From contig NZ_CM001436.1 of the NCBI RefSeq assembly GCF_000243255.1, positions 532,077-596,076 of the forward strand: 64,000 nucleotides of DNA, read 5' to 3'. The translations under genes were made by a program, and so were the position numbers. A model generated the notes under the pieces. It did no database searches and was not told where the DNA came from. It saw nothing but the letters and a program-made list of their open reading frames with translations. Each line of letters starts with the position of its first letter. Position 1 is the first letter of the stretch. Below, piece by piece: positions 50,829 to 60,173 of this stretch. The stretch is from Methanoplanus limicola DSM 2279 (GTDB lineage: Archaea; Halobacteriota; Methanomicrobia; Methanomicrobiales; Methanomicrobiaceae).

Positions 50829-51851
50829 ATGTTTAGATTTGATAAAGAACAGACAGTGCTGGATTTTAACGGCATAAAATTAGGCGGACAGCCCGGAGAA
50901 TACCCGCGTGTGCTCAGTGCATCAATCTTCTACAACAAACAGGAGATTGTCCTTGATGATCACACAGGTAAGATTGATAAGGAAAAAGCAGAAGCACTCT
51001 GGCAGAGAACACAGGAACTCTATGATCTCACCGGAAATCCATTCTTCTGCCAGATAATCTCAGAACATGCAGAAGCTTTTGAAAGCTACATCAGGTGGTT
51101 TGACAGCATAGACAGCAAAACTCCCTTCCTGATGGATTCATCAGATCCGGCAGCCCTTGTGCATGCCACAAAATTTGTCGATGAAGTGGGACTCTCTGAC
51201 AGAGCCATTTATAATTCAATAAACGGTTCAATCACCCAGGAGAACATTGATGTCCTCAAAGAAAGTGATGTGAATTCTGCAATCGTTCTGGCATTCAATC
51301 CCGGAGAAGCAACCGTAATCGGGAAGGAGAAAGTCTTAAAGGAAGGCGGAGTAGCCGGACAGGAGAAGAGTATGCTCCAGATCGCAGATGAATGCGGCAT
51401 TACACGCCCGATTCTTGATACAGCTGCAACTCCTCTTGGACTGGGGTCCGGAGCATCATTCCGTCACATCCTCGCCTGCAAGGCAATACACGGACTCCCG
51501 TGCGGAGGGGCATATCATAACATGACCGTTTCATGGACATGGCTCAAACGCTGGCGCAAGAACGGACTATCCGACATATATGAAGGAAAAGAAGCACTCG
51601 CCGAGCAGATGTACCACCATTACTTTGGAGGAATTGATGGCATCAGGCAGGCTGCATGGTCATCACCTGATATTGGATGCAATATCATCGCAATGACACT
51701 TGGGGCCGATCTCATCATGTACGGCCCTATTGAAAGCATGGAGCCGATGGCGACCACTGCCGCATTCTGTGACATAGTACTTGCCGAGACATGGCAGGAA
51801 CTTGGCGGGGAAGTCATGGATGAGAACCATCCGATTCACAGAATGATCTAA
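50829..51851 (+). CDS. Orphan MtrH-like methyltransferase (tetrahydromethanopterin S-methyltransferase subunit H family)
   Basis: A 340-aa protein from ATG 50829 (MFRFDKEQTVLDFNGIKLGGQPGEYPRV, the family start). TPFLMDSSDPAALV, NSINGSITQENIDVLKESDVNSAIVLAFNP and TAATPLGLGSGASFRHI match MtrH, which moves the methyl group between tetrahydro(sarcina)pterin and the corrinoid of MtrA. Canonical MtrH is about 305-316 aa; an extra segment at about residues 238-275 (WRKNGLSDIYEGKEALAEQ) is unusual. No mtrEDCBAFG, corrinoid protein or activator lies near. It may serve a separate methyl-transfer system with the unknown gene downstream. Confidence 0.9.
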   Translation: MFRFDKEQTVLDFNGIKLGGQPGEYPRVLSASIFYNKQEIVLDDHTGKIDKEKAEALWQRTQELYDLTGNPFFCQIISEHAEAFESYIRWFDSIDSKTPFLMDSSDPAALVHATKFVDEVGLSDRAIYNSINGSITQENIDVLKESDVNSAIVLAFNPGEATVIGKEKVLKEGGVAGQEKSMLQIADECGITRPILDTAATPLGLGSGASFRHILACKAIHGLPCGGAYHNMTVSWTWLKRWRKNGLSDIYEGKEALAEQMYHHYFGGIDGIRQAAWSSPDIGCNIIAMTLGADLIMYGPIESMEPMATTAAFCDIVLAETWQELGGEVMDENHPIHRMI

Positions 51852-51874
51852 AGTAAAGCAAAAAGAGGAATCTT

Positions 51875-52336
51875 ATGGCTTTACCACGCTCTCTCCACAA
51901 ATATGTGAAATTCCTGGAGTATTCCGCCAGTGCCCAAAATGACGGGACACCCAGAAAATATCATAAAAATTCATACAAAGCCAATACAGAAAACAGTCTT
52001 CATCAGAAGATCAAAGAACTTGCCGGAATCGGCATTACATCTCTTTATGTCTCTGAAAATGCCTGTTCATGGATAGGATACATTCACAGTCCTCCTGTGG
52101 CATACCCCGCACAGATAGGAAATATACCCTGCTTCAGAAGTGACGAAAACTGCATATCGCTCTTTACAATAAAAAGCAGAGCCGCAGAAAAAGACTCATC
52201 AATAGGTATTATCAGCAGCAGATATATCAAAACTCTCTCCGGTACATGCCAAAAAATCAGCGAAGACGCTGCAAAAGAAATTGCCGGATATATCTCCGGC
52301 AATGATAGAGAATTTAACCTCAGCAGTCTGAAATAG
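51875..52336 (+). CDS. Unknown protein downstream of the MtrH-like gene
   Basis: A 153-aa soluble protein behind AGAGGAATCTT, 23 bp after the MtrH-like stop, hence probably cotranscribed. It has four cysteines (ENACSW, NIPCFR, DENCIS, GTCQKI) and no membrane segment. I do not recognise the family. Context suggests a partner or accessory of the MtrH-like enzyme; that is inference only. Confidence 0.7.
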   Translation: MALPRSLHKYVKFLEYSASAQNDGTPRKYHKNSYKANTENSLHQKIKELAGIGITSLYVSENACSWIGYIHSPPVAYPAQIGNIPCFRSDENCISLFTIKSRAAEKDSSIGIISSRYIKTLSGTCQKISEDAAKEIAGYISGNDREFNLSSLK

Positions 52337-52820
52337 ACATTTCCAAAAACAGAATATGCGGACAGTTTTTTCTGCACTGTGGAGCAGTACATACAAAAAA
52401 ATAAATTCATGTCAACTTCGAACTAACAACGTACACCATTACAGATAATAACAAATACACTTTTTTCAATGCTGTCATGCCGCTCCGCCGGTCAATGCAA
52501 TTCATAACCCGGTAATGCAGAACTATTCTATTAACACCGGAAACGGCATCCGGATTCTAAAGCATCCGTACATGAAGAAGCGCTACAGAATCATCTTATT
52601 GTCTGAATACTGCCACATAGGATAGCGCAGAGTTAGAAAAAAGCGGAACAAAACTGAAATTCAGAGAGGTTATTCAAAGCAACCCAAATAATTTCAGAGT
52701 CAGATATTACTGCACCAAAATATGAAATATGTTATTGTAATTAGCGTAAATCCTTACGGAAGTTAAGCTAATCACAGAAAAAAAAGAGCCGGGTTATTCC
52801 GGTTAAACAGGAGTAAATAA
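52337..52820. other. Intergenic region, no gene seen
   Basis: I find only short frames (best 36 codons from about 52521). Near 52740 the sequence TTAGCGTAAATCC...TAAGCTAA is a weak dyad upstream of the small His-rich gene. AGGAGTAAATAA before 52821 is a strong ribosome binding site. Confidence 0.5.
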
Positions 52821-52985
52821 ATGACAGAAGAACTATTCGAGCATGTAAGTGAAGAGCTTCATCATGTACATGATGATATTGAGCACGTAGGAAGAGACAT
52901 TGAAGAGCTTAACAGCCACATTAAAAACCTTGACGAGCACCTCCATCACCTGATGAAAGAGATGAACAGAAAAGAGGTCCTGTAA
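52821..52985 (+). CDS. Histidine-rich 54-aa coiled-coil protein
   Basis: A small ORF with strong support: AGGAG 8-9 nt before ATG 52821 and a regular amphipathic helix over its whole length. The start is MTEELFEHVSEELHHVHDD; nine of 54 residues are His (positions 8, 14, 15, 17, 22, 33, 40, 42, 43), mixed with Glu/Asp, and the rest follows a Leu/Ile heptad spacing. It has no cysteine and no signal. It could oligomerise and bind metal; function is unknown. No operon partner. Confidence 0.65.
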   Translation: MTEELFEHVSEELHHVHDDIEHVGRDIEELNSHIKNLDEHLHHLMKEMNRKEVL

Positions 52986-53189
52986 GTTATCCCAGCCGTC
53001 CAATCCACATATAATATAATTATAAAATAATTGGCATCTCAGGGGAAAATAAACCTTCATCTTCCATAAGATGACATTATTTCCGGGGATAATATGGACA
53101 TGGCATCCGGAAATAATTCCGGGCCGGAATACTCCCCTGATAATTTTCCCCGGAATTATATTGTAAATGACACTTATAGCAGAAATCAG

Positions 53190-54449
53190 TTAATTATCCC
53201 TGACAGCATCCGGCTCAGTTCTCTTTGCCATGTCATAAGCCGCCGAGGCATCATCATATCTTCCCAGATGAATGAGCGCCTTTCCTTTCTTAGAGTATGC
53301 AGCGGCGTAATCAGGATTTAAAGCAATTGCCTGATCATATACCGATATCGCTTCTTCATACCGGCCGGTTTTTCCAATGGCATCGCCTTTCTGATAGTAG
53401 AATGTGGCATTATCCGGAACTATGCCCAGTGCCAGATCATACGCTTTAACTGCATCATCATAACGGCCAAGTTCAGTGAGAACCGCTCCTCTTAAGCATT
53501 GAACTTCAGAATTTCCGGAATCTATAGCAACTGATCTGTCCAGTGCAATAATTGCCTCGTCATAACGGCCAAGTTCATTAAGGGCAAAACCTTTGTTATA
53601 CTGTGCTTCAGCATCATCAGGATTAATACTGACTGAATTCTCGACTGCCTTAAGGGCTTTGTCATACTGTCCGAGATTATTTAAGGCAAAACCTTTATTA
53701 AACCAGAGATCGGCATCTTTCGGGTTTAGACTTAATGACCGGTCAAATGCTGCCATGGCTTCCTCATAACGGCCAAGTTCAAAGAGAGTGAGTGCTCTGT
53801 TGTTGTGGTACAGGGAATTTTCAGGGATAATTTCAGCTGCCATATCATAGGAAGCCAGGGCTTCATCATGGCGTCCGGCCTCATACAGGGCGTTTCCACG
53901 GTTGTAATACGCCTCTGCATAGTCAGATCTTATGCTTATTGCTTTATCAAAAGCTAAAACTGCGTCATCATACTGCCCAAGTGAAGACAGTGAAAGACCT
54001 TTATTATTGTATCCTTCTGCAAAATCCGTTCCGGCAGCTATGGCACTCTCAAACGCTGCAAGGGCCTCTTCATACCTTCCGGACTTTGACAGAACATTTC
54101 CTTTGTTATTGTAGGCTTCGGCAAGCCGGCTGTCAATTCCGGTTGCCTTATCGTATGCCTCTATTGCCTCGTCAGGACAACCCAGTTTATAGAGGGCATT
54201 TCCACGGTTGTAATGTGCATCAGCATCACCCGGAGTTATGGCAACTGCCTTATTATATGCCTCTGCTGCCTTGTCATACTTTAAAAGACCATAATACGCA
54301 TTTCCTCTGCAATAGTGTATTTCAGGATATTCTGATTCAGATACAGACTCATATGCTTTCAAGGCCTCTTCAAACTTTCCGGAATCAACCAGCCGGTTTC
54401 CTTTCTCAAATGCCTCTTCCGGTGATTTTATTCTGTCTAAAATGCCCAT
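53190..54449 (-). CDS. TPR repeat protein
   Basis: A 419-aa protein from ATG 54449, preceded by CAGGAGAGATGGT; an upstream in-frame ATG at 54476 is weaker. After a short N-terminus (MGILDRIKSPEEAFEKGNRLV) it is made of about twelve 34-residue TPR units of the type A-x-Y-N-x-G-x-A-L-x-x-x-G-R-Y-D-E-A. No signal peptide or membrane helix, so it is cytoplasmic. TPR arrays bind peptides and scaffold complexes; the partner is unknown. The repeats are very alike, suggesting recent internal duplication. Confidence 0.92.
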   Translation of the reverse strand: MGILDRIKSPEEAFEKGNRLVDSGKFEEALKAYESVSESEYPEIHYCRGNAYYGLLKYDKAAEAYNKAVAITPGDADAHYNRGNALYKLGCPDEAIEAYDKATGIDSRLAEAYNNKGNVLSKSGRYEEALAAFESAIAAGTDFAEGYNNKGLSLSSLGQYDDAVLAFDKAISIRSDYAEAYYNRGNALYEAGRHDEALASYDMAAEIIPENSLYHNNRALTLFELGRYEEAMAAFDRSLSLNPKDADLWFNKGFALNNLGQYDKALKAVENSVSINPDDAEAQYNKGFALNELGRYDEAIIALDRSVAIDSGNSEVQCLRGAVLTELGRYDDAVKAYDLALGIVPDNATFYYQKGDAIGKTGRYEEAISVYDQAIALNPDYAAAYSKKGKALIHLGRYDDASAAYDMAKRTEPDAVRDN

Positions 54450-54772
54450 ACCATCTCTCCTGAATAATATGTGCATCTAAAGGCAAAAAATGAATGTTTT
54501 GACAACCGGAAATATGCTGCTTTCAGATAATGATTCAGTAAGGGAGCATTTACAGCAGTTTTATGAATATGGAAGAATTCAACAGATTTAAATGCATATG
54601 CCGGATTCACATATAATAATTTAAATCAGGGATTGCTGACTTCAGAATACAGAGGATATATCCAAATCAGGGAACACAAACCTGAGAATACGGTCCGGAA
54701 ATCTTTTCTGATAAATTATTGCTGCATAGAGATCAATATATGTAAAAAAAGAGATAATTAGTATTTATTCTT

Positions 54773-56116
54773 TCAGGCAGGACTGGACAATTTACCCATA
54801 AAGAGAATATTTCCATCATCCGTATCCTCAATCATGAAGATGAACGGATGATCTGCCATGAATACCGGAACAGGCTCTTCATCCATCACTGCCGTAAGCC
54901 TCATCACAACCGCAGTTGCGGCGGCGGCTTCAGTTCCCTCCTCATTTACATCAACATATGCCTTATGGATAACATCGCTGATAGAGAGGCTCTTTGTCCC
55001 GTCCATTCCGGAAAAATCAGCTTTATCTGAAAATGCAACGGGCATTCCCATATCTGCAAGTGTGTCTGAAAGAGAATATTCGGTCTCAAGCTTAAACTTA
55101 GGGAAGAATACTTTCACCTCCTTTTCTGCAATGGCTGCTTTAAGATCTGTGAGTCTGTCAGAATCAAGACCCTCTTCAAATGTTCTCAGGTCATCTCCCT
55201 TTGGCAGGATTACATACATGGCAAGTTCTCTGCCGGATTCATGATCATAGGGCATCTTAAGCATCTGGAGATCATCATTTTCCATATAGCCAAATACTGC
55301 ATCCTCATCTGTCCTCTGCATCATATCAACCGTTACAGACTTTCCGGAAGCGGTTGTGAAAGCGGCCTCATGGGTATTGTTTACATCAAACTGCTTTACC
55401 CAGTCACCTTTGAAATATACCGCATTGGTGATTACAAGCCGGGTCATTGGGTCAATCATGCCCTGCGGGATTAAGTCTTTAATTTTCTCATGAGTCTCAT
55501 CTTCTGCCCACTTATTAATTGCAAGTCTTGACTCTTCAGGCTGATTTATGAAGTCAAGGTTTGTTGTGTCAGCCGAGTAATAGTCCTTCGCAGTTTTGAT
55601 ATAATCATCCAGAAATGAGTAGGTCTTCTCAGCCCAGAGTGCATTGGCAACACTCAGTTCATACTCAGGATCTCCGGCATTAATTCCGGAATTAATCTCT
55701 AAAAATCCGTCCCTTAAATCCTGGATTTCTGCGGGAAAGTGAAACACGGAATTTATCTCAGCCGCAGTATCCCCTTTTGCCCCCTCATATACTAGTGCAA
55801 AAGCTGATGATATGGAATAAGGCGAGAAGAAGATGTTTTCATCCTGACTGCTGACGCCTGCCAGTTTCTGATAGAGGTCAAATGCAAAGATGCTGTTTGC
55901 ATCCACCACTTCACCGGCAGATTTGGTGATATCTTCGGGCGTTACTGTCGATGCCGGGGTTGATGCCGGCGATGGAGTCTCTGCTGCTGTGCCGTCATCA
56001 CCGGAATCGTTCACTCCTGTGCAGCCCGAAAAAGCAGCACAGAGAATAAGTAAAATTCCGGCTGAAAAAGCCACAATATTCTTTCTGTCCATACCTGATT
56101 TATGGTCATAAGCCAT
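54773..56116 (-). CDS. Lipoprotein serpin (serine protease inhibitor)
   Basis: A 447-aa protein with signal peptide and lipobox AFSGC (Cys32), a Thr/Pro/Ser linker, and a complete serpin fold: FFSPYSISSAFALVYEGAKGDT, FITNAVYFKGDW-like VITNAVYFKGDWVKQF, and the hinge VNEEGTEAAAATAVV, whose small residues mark inhibitory serpins. Counting 17 residues from the hinge Glu puts the scissile bond near LTAVM. HPFIFMIEDTDDGNILFMGKL ends it. It should inhibit extracellular serine or cysteine proteases at the cell surface. The ATG at residue 9 is an alternative start. Single gene. Confidence 0.95.
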   Translation of the reverse strand: MAYDHKSGMDRKNIVAFSAGILLILCAAFSGCTGVNDSGDDGTAAETPSPASTPASTVTPEDITKSAGEVVDANSIFAFDLYQKLAGVSSQDENIFFSPYSISSAFALVYEGAKGDTAAEINSVFHFPAEIQDLRDGFLEINSGINAGDPEYELSVANALWAEKTYSFLDDYIKTAKDYYSADTTNLDFINQPEESRLAINKWAEDETHEKIKDLIPQGMIDPMTRLVITNAVYFKGDWVKQFDVNNTHEAAFTTASGKSVTVDMMQRTDEDAVFGYMENDDLQMLKMPYDHESGRELAMYVILPKGDDLRTFEEGLDSDRLTDLKAAIAEKEVKVFFPKFKLETEYSLSDTLADMGMPVAFSDKADFSGMDGTKSLSISDVIHKAYVDVNEEGTEAAAATAVVMRLTAVMDEEPVPVFMADHPFIFMIEDTDDGNILFMGKLSSPA

Positions 56117-56233
56117 ATTTAATCTGGCGTTGACTTCGGAATTTTTCGCAGCTAATAAAAATTGAACTTTGCAGGCATCAGTTTATATTCACTGAAATTC
56201 ACCGATATGCCACAAATTTCCGGAATAAATACA

Positions 56234-56830
56234 TTACAGCTTCTCATTCAGGATACGCTTCATCCGCCTGAATAACACCATATTATTTTCAAGAATTTCC
56301 GGGTTGAGTTTGCCCAGAATTTCAAAGGAACGCTTATTCTTCTGATAGACATTTGAGCACCCCAAAGTTGCATTTTTCAGGTCATTCTGGATTTCGTGTC
56401 GGTTTCGCTGTTCAATATTATGTAAAGAAGGAAGAGAAGATTTACGGAGACAGTTTCCATAATATCTTATAAGGGAATCAGGATCAGCTGCAATCCAGGT
56501 TTCCATACAGGTAGTCATTAAAAACACCTGATCATCTTCACACTCATCCGGTTTTTCCCATCCGTCACGCTTCATAAGATGAACCCATGTATCTTCCGGA
56601 TTGCTGACCGGTTCTTCACTGTCAACCAGCATTGCGACATAATCAGCATTATTTGAACTGTTAGCGGTTTTAAAATCCCGGTACGCAGAATCACGAGGAC
56701 CACATGCAATAAGCTGAGGCATCCTGCCTTTAAAACCTGATGACTCCAGAAGTCTGCTAAATCCCTCACGGCAGCGGCTGTGCAGTTCTTTTGAATCTCC
56801 ACCACCTTCAATGTAGATCTTCGTTTTCAA
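56234..56830 (-). CDS. DUF4276 family protein (TOPRIM/RloB-like)
   Basis: A 198-aa protein. KIYIEGGGDSKELHSRC at the N-terminus carries the conserved Glu, and YVAMLVDSEEPV near residue 68 the acidic pair of a TOPRIM-like nuclease; FLMTTCMETWIAADP near residue 105 is the DUF4276 core. It overlaps the ATPase gene by 4 bp and is translated after it. The pair resembles RloA/RloB- or AbiL-like modules linked with phage defence. The enzymatic activity is inferred. Confidence 0.85.
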   Translation of the reverse strand: MKTKIYIEGGGDSKELHSRCREGFSRLLESSGFKGRMPQLIACGPRDSAYRDFKTANSSNNADYVAMLVDSEEPVSNPEDTWVHLMKRDGWEKPDECEDDQVFLMTTCMETWIAADPDSLIRYYGNCLRKSSLPSLHNIEQRNRHEIQNDLKNATLGCSNVYQKNKRSFEILGKLNPEILENNMVLFRRMKRILNEKL

Positions 56831-58038
56831 AAGCGCGTGCCTCCAATCTCACCTCTGAGCCATAGTTCACCCAAACGGTAGTTATCCAGCCATCCTTTAA
56901 GATCATCAGATTTAAGCCGTTTCATCTCGGTTTTACCATTCCTTTTCTCACATACAAGAACAGATTCAGGTGTTTCCGTCAGGGCGTCCACAAGCATATC
57001 AGAATGGGTCGTAACTATAAGCTGACAACGCTCTGATGCCGAGATCATCAGATCTGCCAGATGGGGCAGGACGTCCGGATGCAGGCCAAGTTCAGGCTCT
57101 TCAATACATACCAGAGACGGAGGACTGGGATGGCAGAGAATTGCAACCAGACAGAGATAGCGTAATGTGCCGTCAGACAAACGGGTTGCCGGAATACTAA
57201 ACTGTTCTTCTTCAAGATAGAGCTGCACCCACCCGCCGTTGATCTGAACATTGAAATCCTGAATGTCAGGATAGAGATAATTAAGTGCATCTAGAATGTC
57301 AGTTTTTGCACGGGGATTAAAACGGAGTGAATTCAGTACAAGAGCAAGATTTTCACATGACTCTAAAAGGTATTCTGTAGGGAGATCAGCTTTTTGTGGC
57401 TGCCTTGGTGAAGTGTACCTTCCAAAAGTCCACTCGCGGTAAAGACGCGTAGAATCATAGATTTCAGTAATATCAGCAAGTATCGGATAACAATCAGGAT
57501 CTTTAACCTGTGACAGAATAGATTTCTCCGGATCGATTTTCTCTCTTTGGAGTTGCCTCTCATCATCATTATTTATGGATTCTGAACTGACTCCGGCCCG
57601 ATATTGTGGCTTGCCCCTTAACCTGATATAGCCGTTTTTATTCATATAATAAAACACCGGCTCACTATACCCTGAAAATGGCTTATTATTCTCAATGCAT
57701 TCAGTTGTTAATTCAAAACGCATACCATGTTCAACAAATGAAAAAATATGCCTGACTGGCATCTCATGATGATTTAAATTTATTATTACCTCAATTGAGG
57801 CTTCAGGATTCGTGGATCCCTTCCAGAGCCAGTCACGAACCCCACCCGCCTCTTTTACAGGTGCTGAGAGATCTCTTGGTGCAGCACGCAAAAGGCCAAT
57901 TACTTCAAGAAAATTCGATTTGCCGGAACCATTTGGACCGATAAGAACATTCAGAGGGCCTAAAGGAACAGACTTCGTTTCAGGCCCAAAAGACAGTATA
58001 TTTTTCAGCCGAATTTCTTTAAGCACCGGTTCATTCAT
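56827..58038 (-). CDS. AAA (AAA_21/SMC-like) ATPase of a DUF4276 pair
   Basis: A 403-aa ABC/SMC-type ATPase. Walker A LIGPNGSGKSNFLEVIGLL lies near residue 32, the signature RLSDGTLRYLCLVAIL near residue 285, Walker B LVCIEEPELGLHPDVL near residue 310, and the switch His in LIVTTHSDMLVDAL near residue 340. ETKSVPLGPLNVLIGPNG is the AAA_21 start. With the DUF4276 protein it forms a sensor-effector pair of the OLD/RloAB style. No further defence gene flanks it. Confidence 0.9.
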   Translation of the reverse strand: MNEPVLKEIRLKNILSFGPETKSVPLGPLNVLIGPNGSGKSNFLEVIGLLRAAPRDLSAPVKEAGGVRDWLWKGSTNPEASIEVIINLNHHEMPVRHIFSFVEHGMRFELTTECIENNKPFSGYSEPVFYYMNKNGYIRLRGKPQYRAGVSSESINNDDERQLQREKIDPEKSILSQVKDPDCYPILADITEIYDSTRLYREWTFGRYTSPRQPQKADLPTEYLLESCENLALVLNSLRFNPRAKTDILDALNYLYPDIQDFNVQINGGWVQLYLEEEQFSIPATRLSDGTLRYLCLVAILCHPSPPSLVCIEEPELGLHPDVLPHLADLMISASERCQLIVTTHSDMLVDALTETPESVLVCEKRNGKTEMKRLKSDDLKGWLDNYRLGELWLRGEIGGTRF

Positions 58039-58155
58039 TAATGATAATTGATTCTCTTTGATAATTAATTTTACATTGTCAATGCTGCATATAATGATTC
58101 TCCGGAATAAAATCCCACAATGAATTCATATCAAAAAAATAGTAATGATTAATCC

Positions 58156-58407
58156 TTATCCTGGAATATGATACCTTACAGGCCCTGCATCCTCAACCTT
58201 CAGTGTTCTGCCGGAAAATTCCTTCCCGTTTGTCCCGTGAATCGCATTTTCAGCCTCTTCAATGGTTGAATATTCAACAAAAGCAAACCCCTCCTGTGGC
58301 TTAATCTTAACGCTCATGATATCTCCGAATTCAGCAAACAGATCTTCAATTTCCTCTTCAGTAACATAATGAGCCAGATTTCCGACATATACCTTATGAC
58401 TTTCCAT
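58156..58407 (-). CDS. RRM-domain RNA-binding protein
   Basis: An 83-aa protein from ATG 58407; a GTG at 58419 adds four residues, but GTGAGAACT fits the ATG better. It is a single RRM: RNP2 VYVGNLA at residues 5-11, RNP1 KPQEGFAFVEY near residue 43, and FAEFGDIMSVKI and RTLKVEDA in the expected places. RRMs are uncommon in archaea but known in methanogens. It binds single-stranded RNA. A possible TATA, AAAATATTTAAGC, lies about 20-35 nt upstream. Confidence 0.93.
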   Translation of the reverse strand: MESHKVYVGNLAHYVTEEEIEDLFAEFGDIMSVKIKPQEGFAFVEYSTIEEAENAIHGTNGKEFSGRTLKVEDAGPVRYHIPG

Positions 58408-58419
58408 AGTTCTCACCAC

Positions 58420-58724
58420 AACTGCTAAAAATATTTAAGCAAAAGAATAATACCACAATCTTTGGGAGAATCTGCCAGAGCTTCCAGCACAGACAGTGTC
58501 CGCAGAATTATTGGTTATTCATCGTCAACGGAGCTATTCTGAATATCCTTATTGAAATATTTTTGCTTGGCTTTAAACATCGCATACATAATCTCCGGCC
58601 CGCAGACAGAAAAGAGAGAGAAGGACTCCGGGGACATAATTATCCGAAACAACTCCCGGCAATACGGAAAAACAACCAGAAAAATCAATAAATATATATC
58701 CGGACAGAATGAGGATATATATTA
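58420..58724. other. Intergenic region between divergent RRM and MFS genes
   Basis: It holds the RRM gene promoter on the left. On the right, AATAAATATATATCC (58687-58701) is a TATA element for the MFS gene, about 25-35 nt upstream of its ATG. No ORF or repeat seen. Confidence 0.5.
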
Positions 58725-60173
58725 ATGAACGAACAGCCTGCCCGCCAGAAGATGTCCGTAAAGGAACTGATGATAGTCATAGTCATCTCACTCGGATCAT
58801 TTATGGCGGGACTTGATGCCACAATAGTCAATATTGCTCTTCCCTCAATAGCAAAAGCATTTGATGTTTCAACAGTGACGGCCTCCTGGGTTCTGAATGC
58901 CTACCTGATAATCCTTGTCAGCCTGCTGCTTGCCGCAGCCCGCCTTGGTGACATAAAGGGGTACCGGAAAGTGTTCCTGGCAGGTTTTGCTGTATTTACC
59001 GTTGGATCTGCATTATGCGGATTTGCCTCCTCCATTGACATGCTGATAATATCACGTATGCTTCAGGCAATAGGAGGAGCGATAATAGCTGCACTTGGAG
59101 CAGTGATGGTCACAAGCTACCTTGCACCATCACTTCGTGGGCAGGCACTCGGCATTGTTGCCATGTTTACCATGCTTGGAGCAGCACTTGGTCCTGTCAT
59201 GGGTGGATTTTTAACAAGTGCATTTTCCTGGAGCTTCATATTCTTCGTCAATCTTCCGGTGGGAATCATCGCCATTCTGCTGGGACTGCATACTCTGCCC
59301 CGGCAAAATCCGGTCTCGCCAGGAGGTAAAATTGACATTCCAGGAGTGGCACTTGTCTTTATTGCATTAAGTACTCTTATATATGGATTAACCTCCCTTC
59401 AGGGAACAGATTCAACGGGAGGAATTCCGGCCCTGATTATATCTGTAATATTCTGGATCATATTCTGGTTCAGGGAAAAGAGAGCGGAGGAACCGTTGAT
59501 AAATACCGGTCTCTTCTCCAACAGGGCATTTACCATTCAGAATATAAGTGTCATGCTCATACAGATGGCAATGGCAGGAGTGATGATCCTTATGCCGTTC
59601 TTCCTGGAGCTGGTAAAGGACCTGCCGACTGACAATGCAGGAACAGTCCTTCTTGCTCTCCCAATCGGAATGATCCTCACATCACCCATTGCCGGCAGAT
59701 TCTCAGATGTGTTAGGCACAAAAAAACCTATAATCGCCGGATTCGTAGTCTGTGCCATCTCACTCCTGCTACTCTCAACAATCAGCCAGAATACCAGTGT
59801 AGGCCATGTGGTCATATACCTCTTCCTTCTTGGAGCAGGAACAGGAATTGCATATGCACCTCTTAACAGTGCCGTCATGGGGGAATCGCCGGAAAAAGAG
59901 AGGGGAACAACCTCCGGCATGATAAAGATGATGACAAATCTTGGTTCATCACTTGGGGTTGCTCTTGTCATGCTGGTTGCCACCGCAGCACTCGGTCCTA
60001 AACTGGCAAAGGAGTCTGTACACAACCTCCCGGTCTCAGATCTTGCCGGTGCATTTGATGTTGCATTCCTCTTCTTAATGGGAATTGAGATCCTCGGCAT
60101 TGTGCTGATGCTCTTTGTAAGAGAGAAAAATAATGATTTTAGCACTGACGGTGAACCTGTAGCCGGTTTCTGA
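58725..60173 (+). CDS. MFS drug exporter, DHA2 (14-TM) family
   Basis: A 482-aa transporter with about 14 hydrophobic helices. Motif D1 LDATIVNIALPSIAKAF lies near residue 30, motif A ARLGDIKGYRKVF near residue 78, and motif C GAALGPVMGGFL near residue 150, the EmrB/QacA pattern. It should exchange protons for hydrophobic compounds across the membrane. GAGG lies 14 nt before the ATG, and the transcript is nearly leaderless. No regulator adjoins it, so the substrate is unknown. Confidence 0.93.
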   Translation: MNEQPARQKMSVKELMIVIVISLGSFMAGLDATIVNIALPSIAKAFDVSTVTASWVLNAYLIILVSLLLAAARLGDIKGYRKVFLAGFAVFTVGSALCGFASSIDMLIISRMLQAIGGAIIAALGAVMVTSYLAPSLRGQALGIVAMFTMLGAALGPVMGGFLTSAFSWSFIFFVNLPVGIIAILLGLHTLPRQNPVSPGGKIDIPGVALVFIALSTLIYGLTSLQGTDSTGGIPALIISVIFWIIFWFREKRAEEPLINTGLFSNRAFTIQNISVMLIQMAMAGVMILMPFFLELVKDLPTDNAGTVLLALPIGMILTSPIAGRFSDVLGTKKPIIAGFVVCAISLLLLSTISQNTSVGHVVIYLFLLGAGTGIAYAPLNSAVMGESPEKERGTTSGMIKMMTNLGSSLGVALVMLVATAALGPKLAKESVHNLPVSDLAGAFDVAFLFLMGIEILGIVLMLFVREKNNDFSTDGEPVAGF

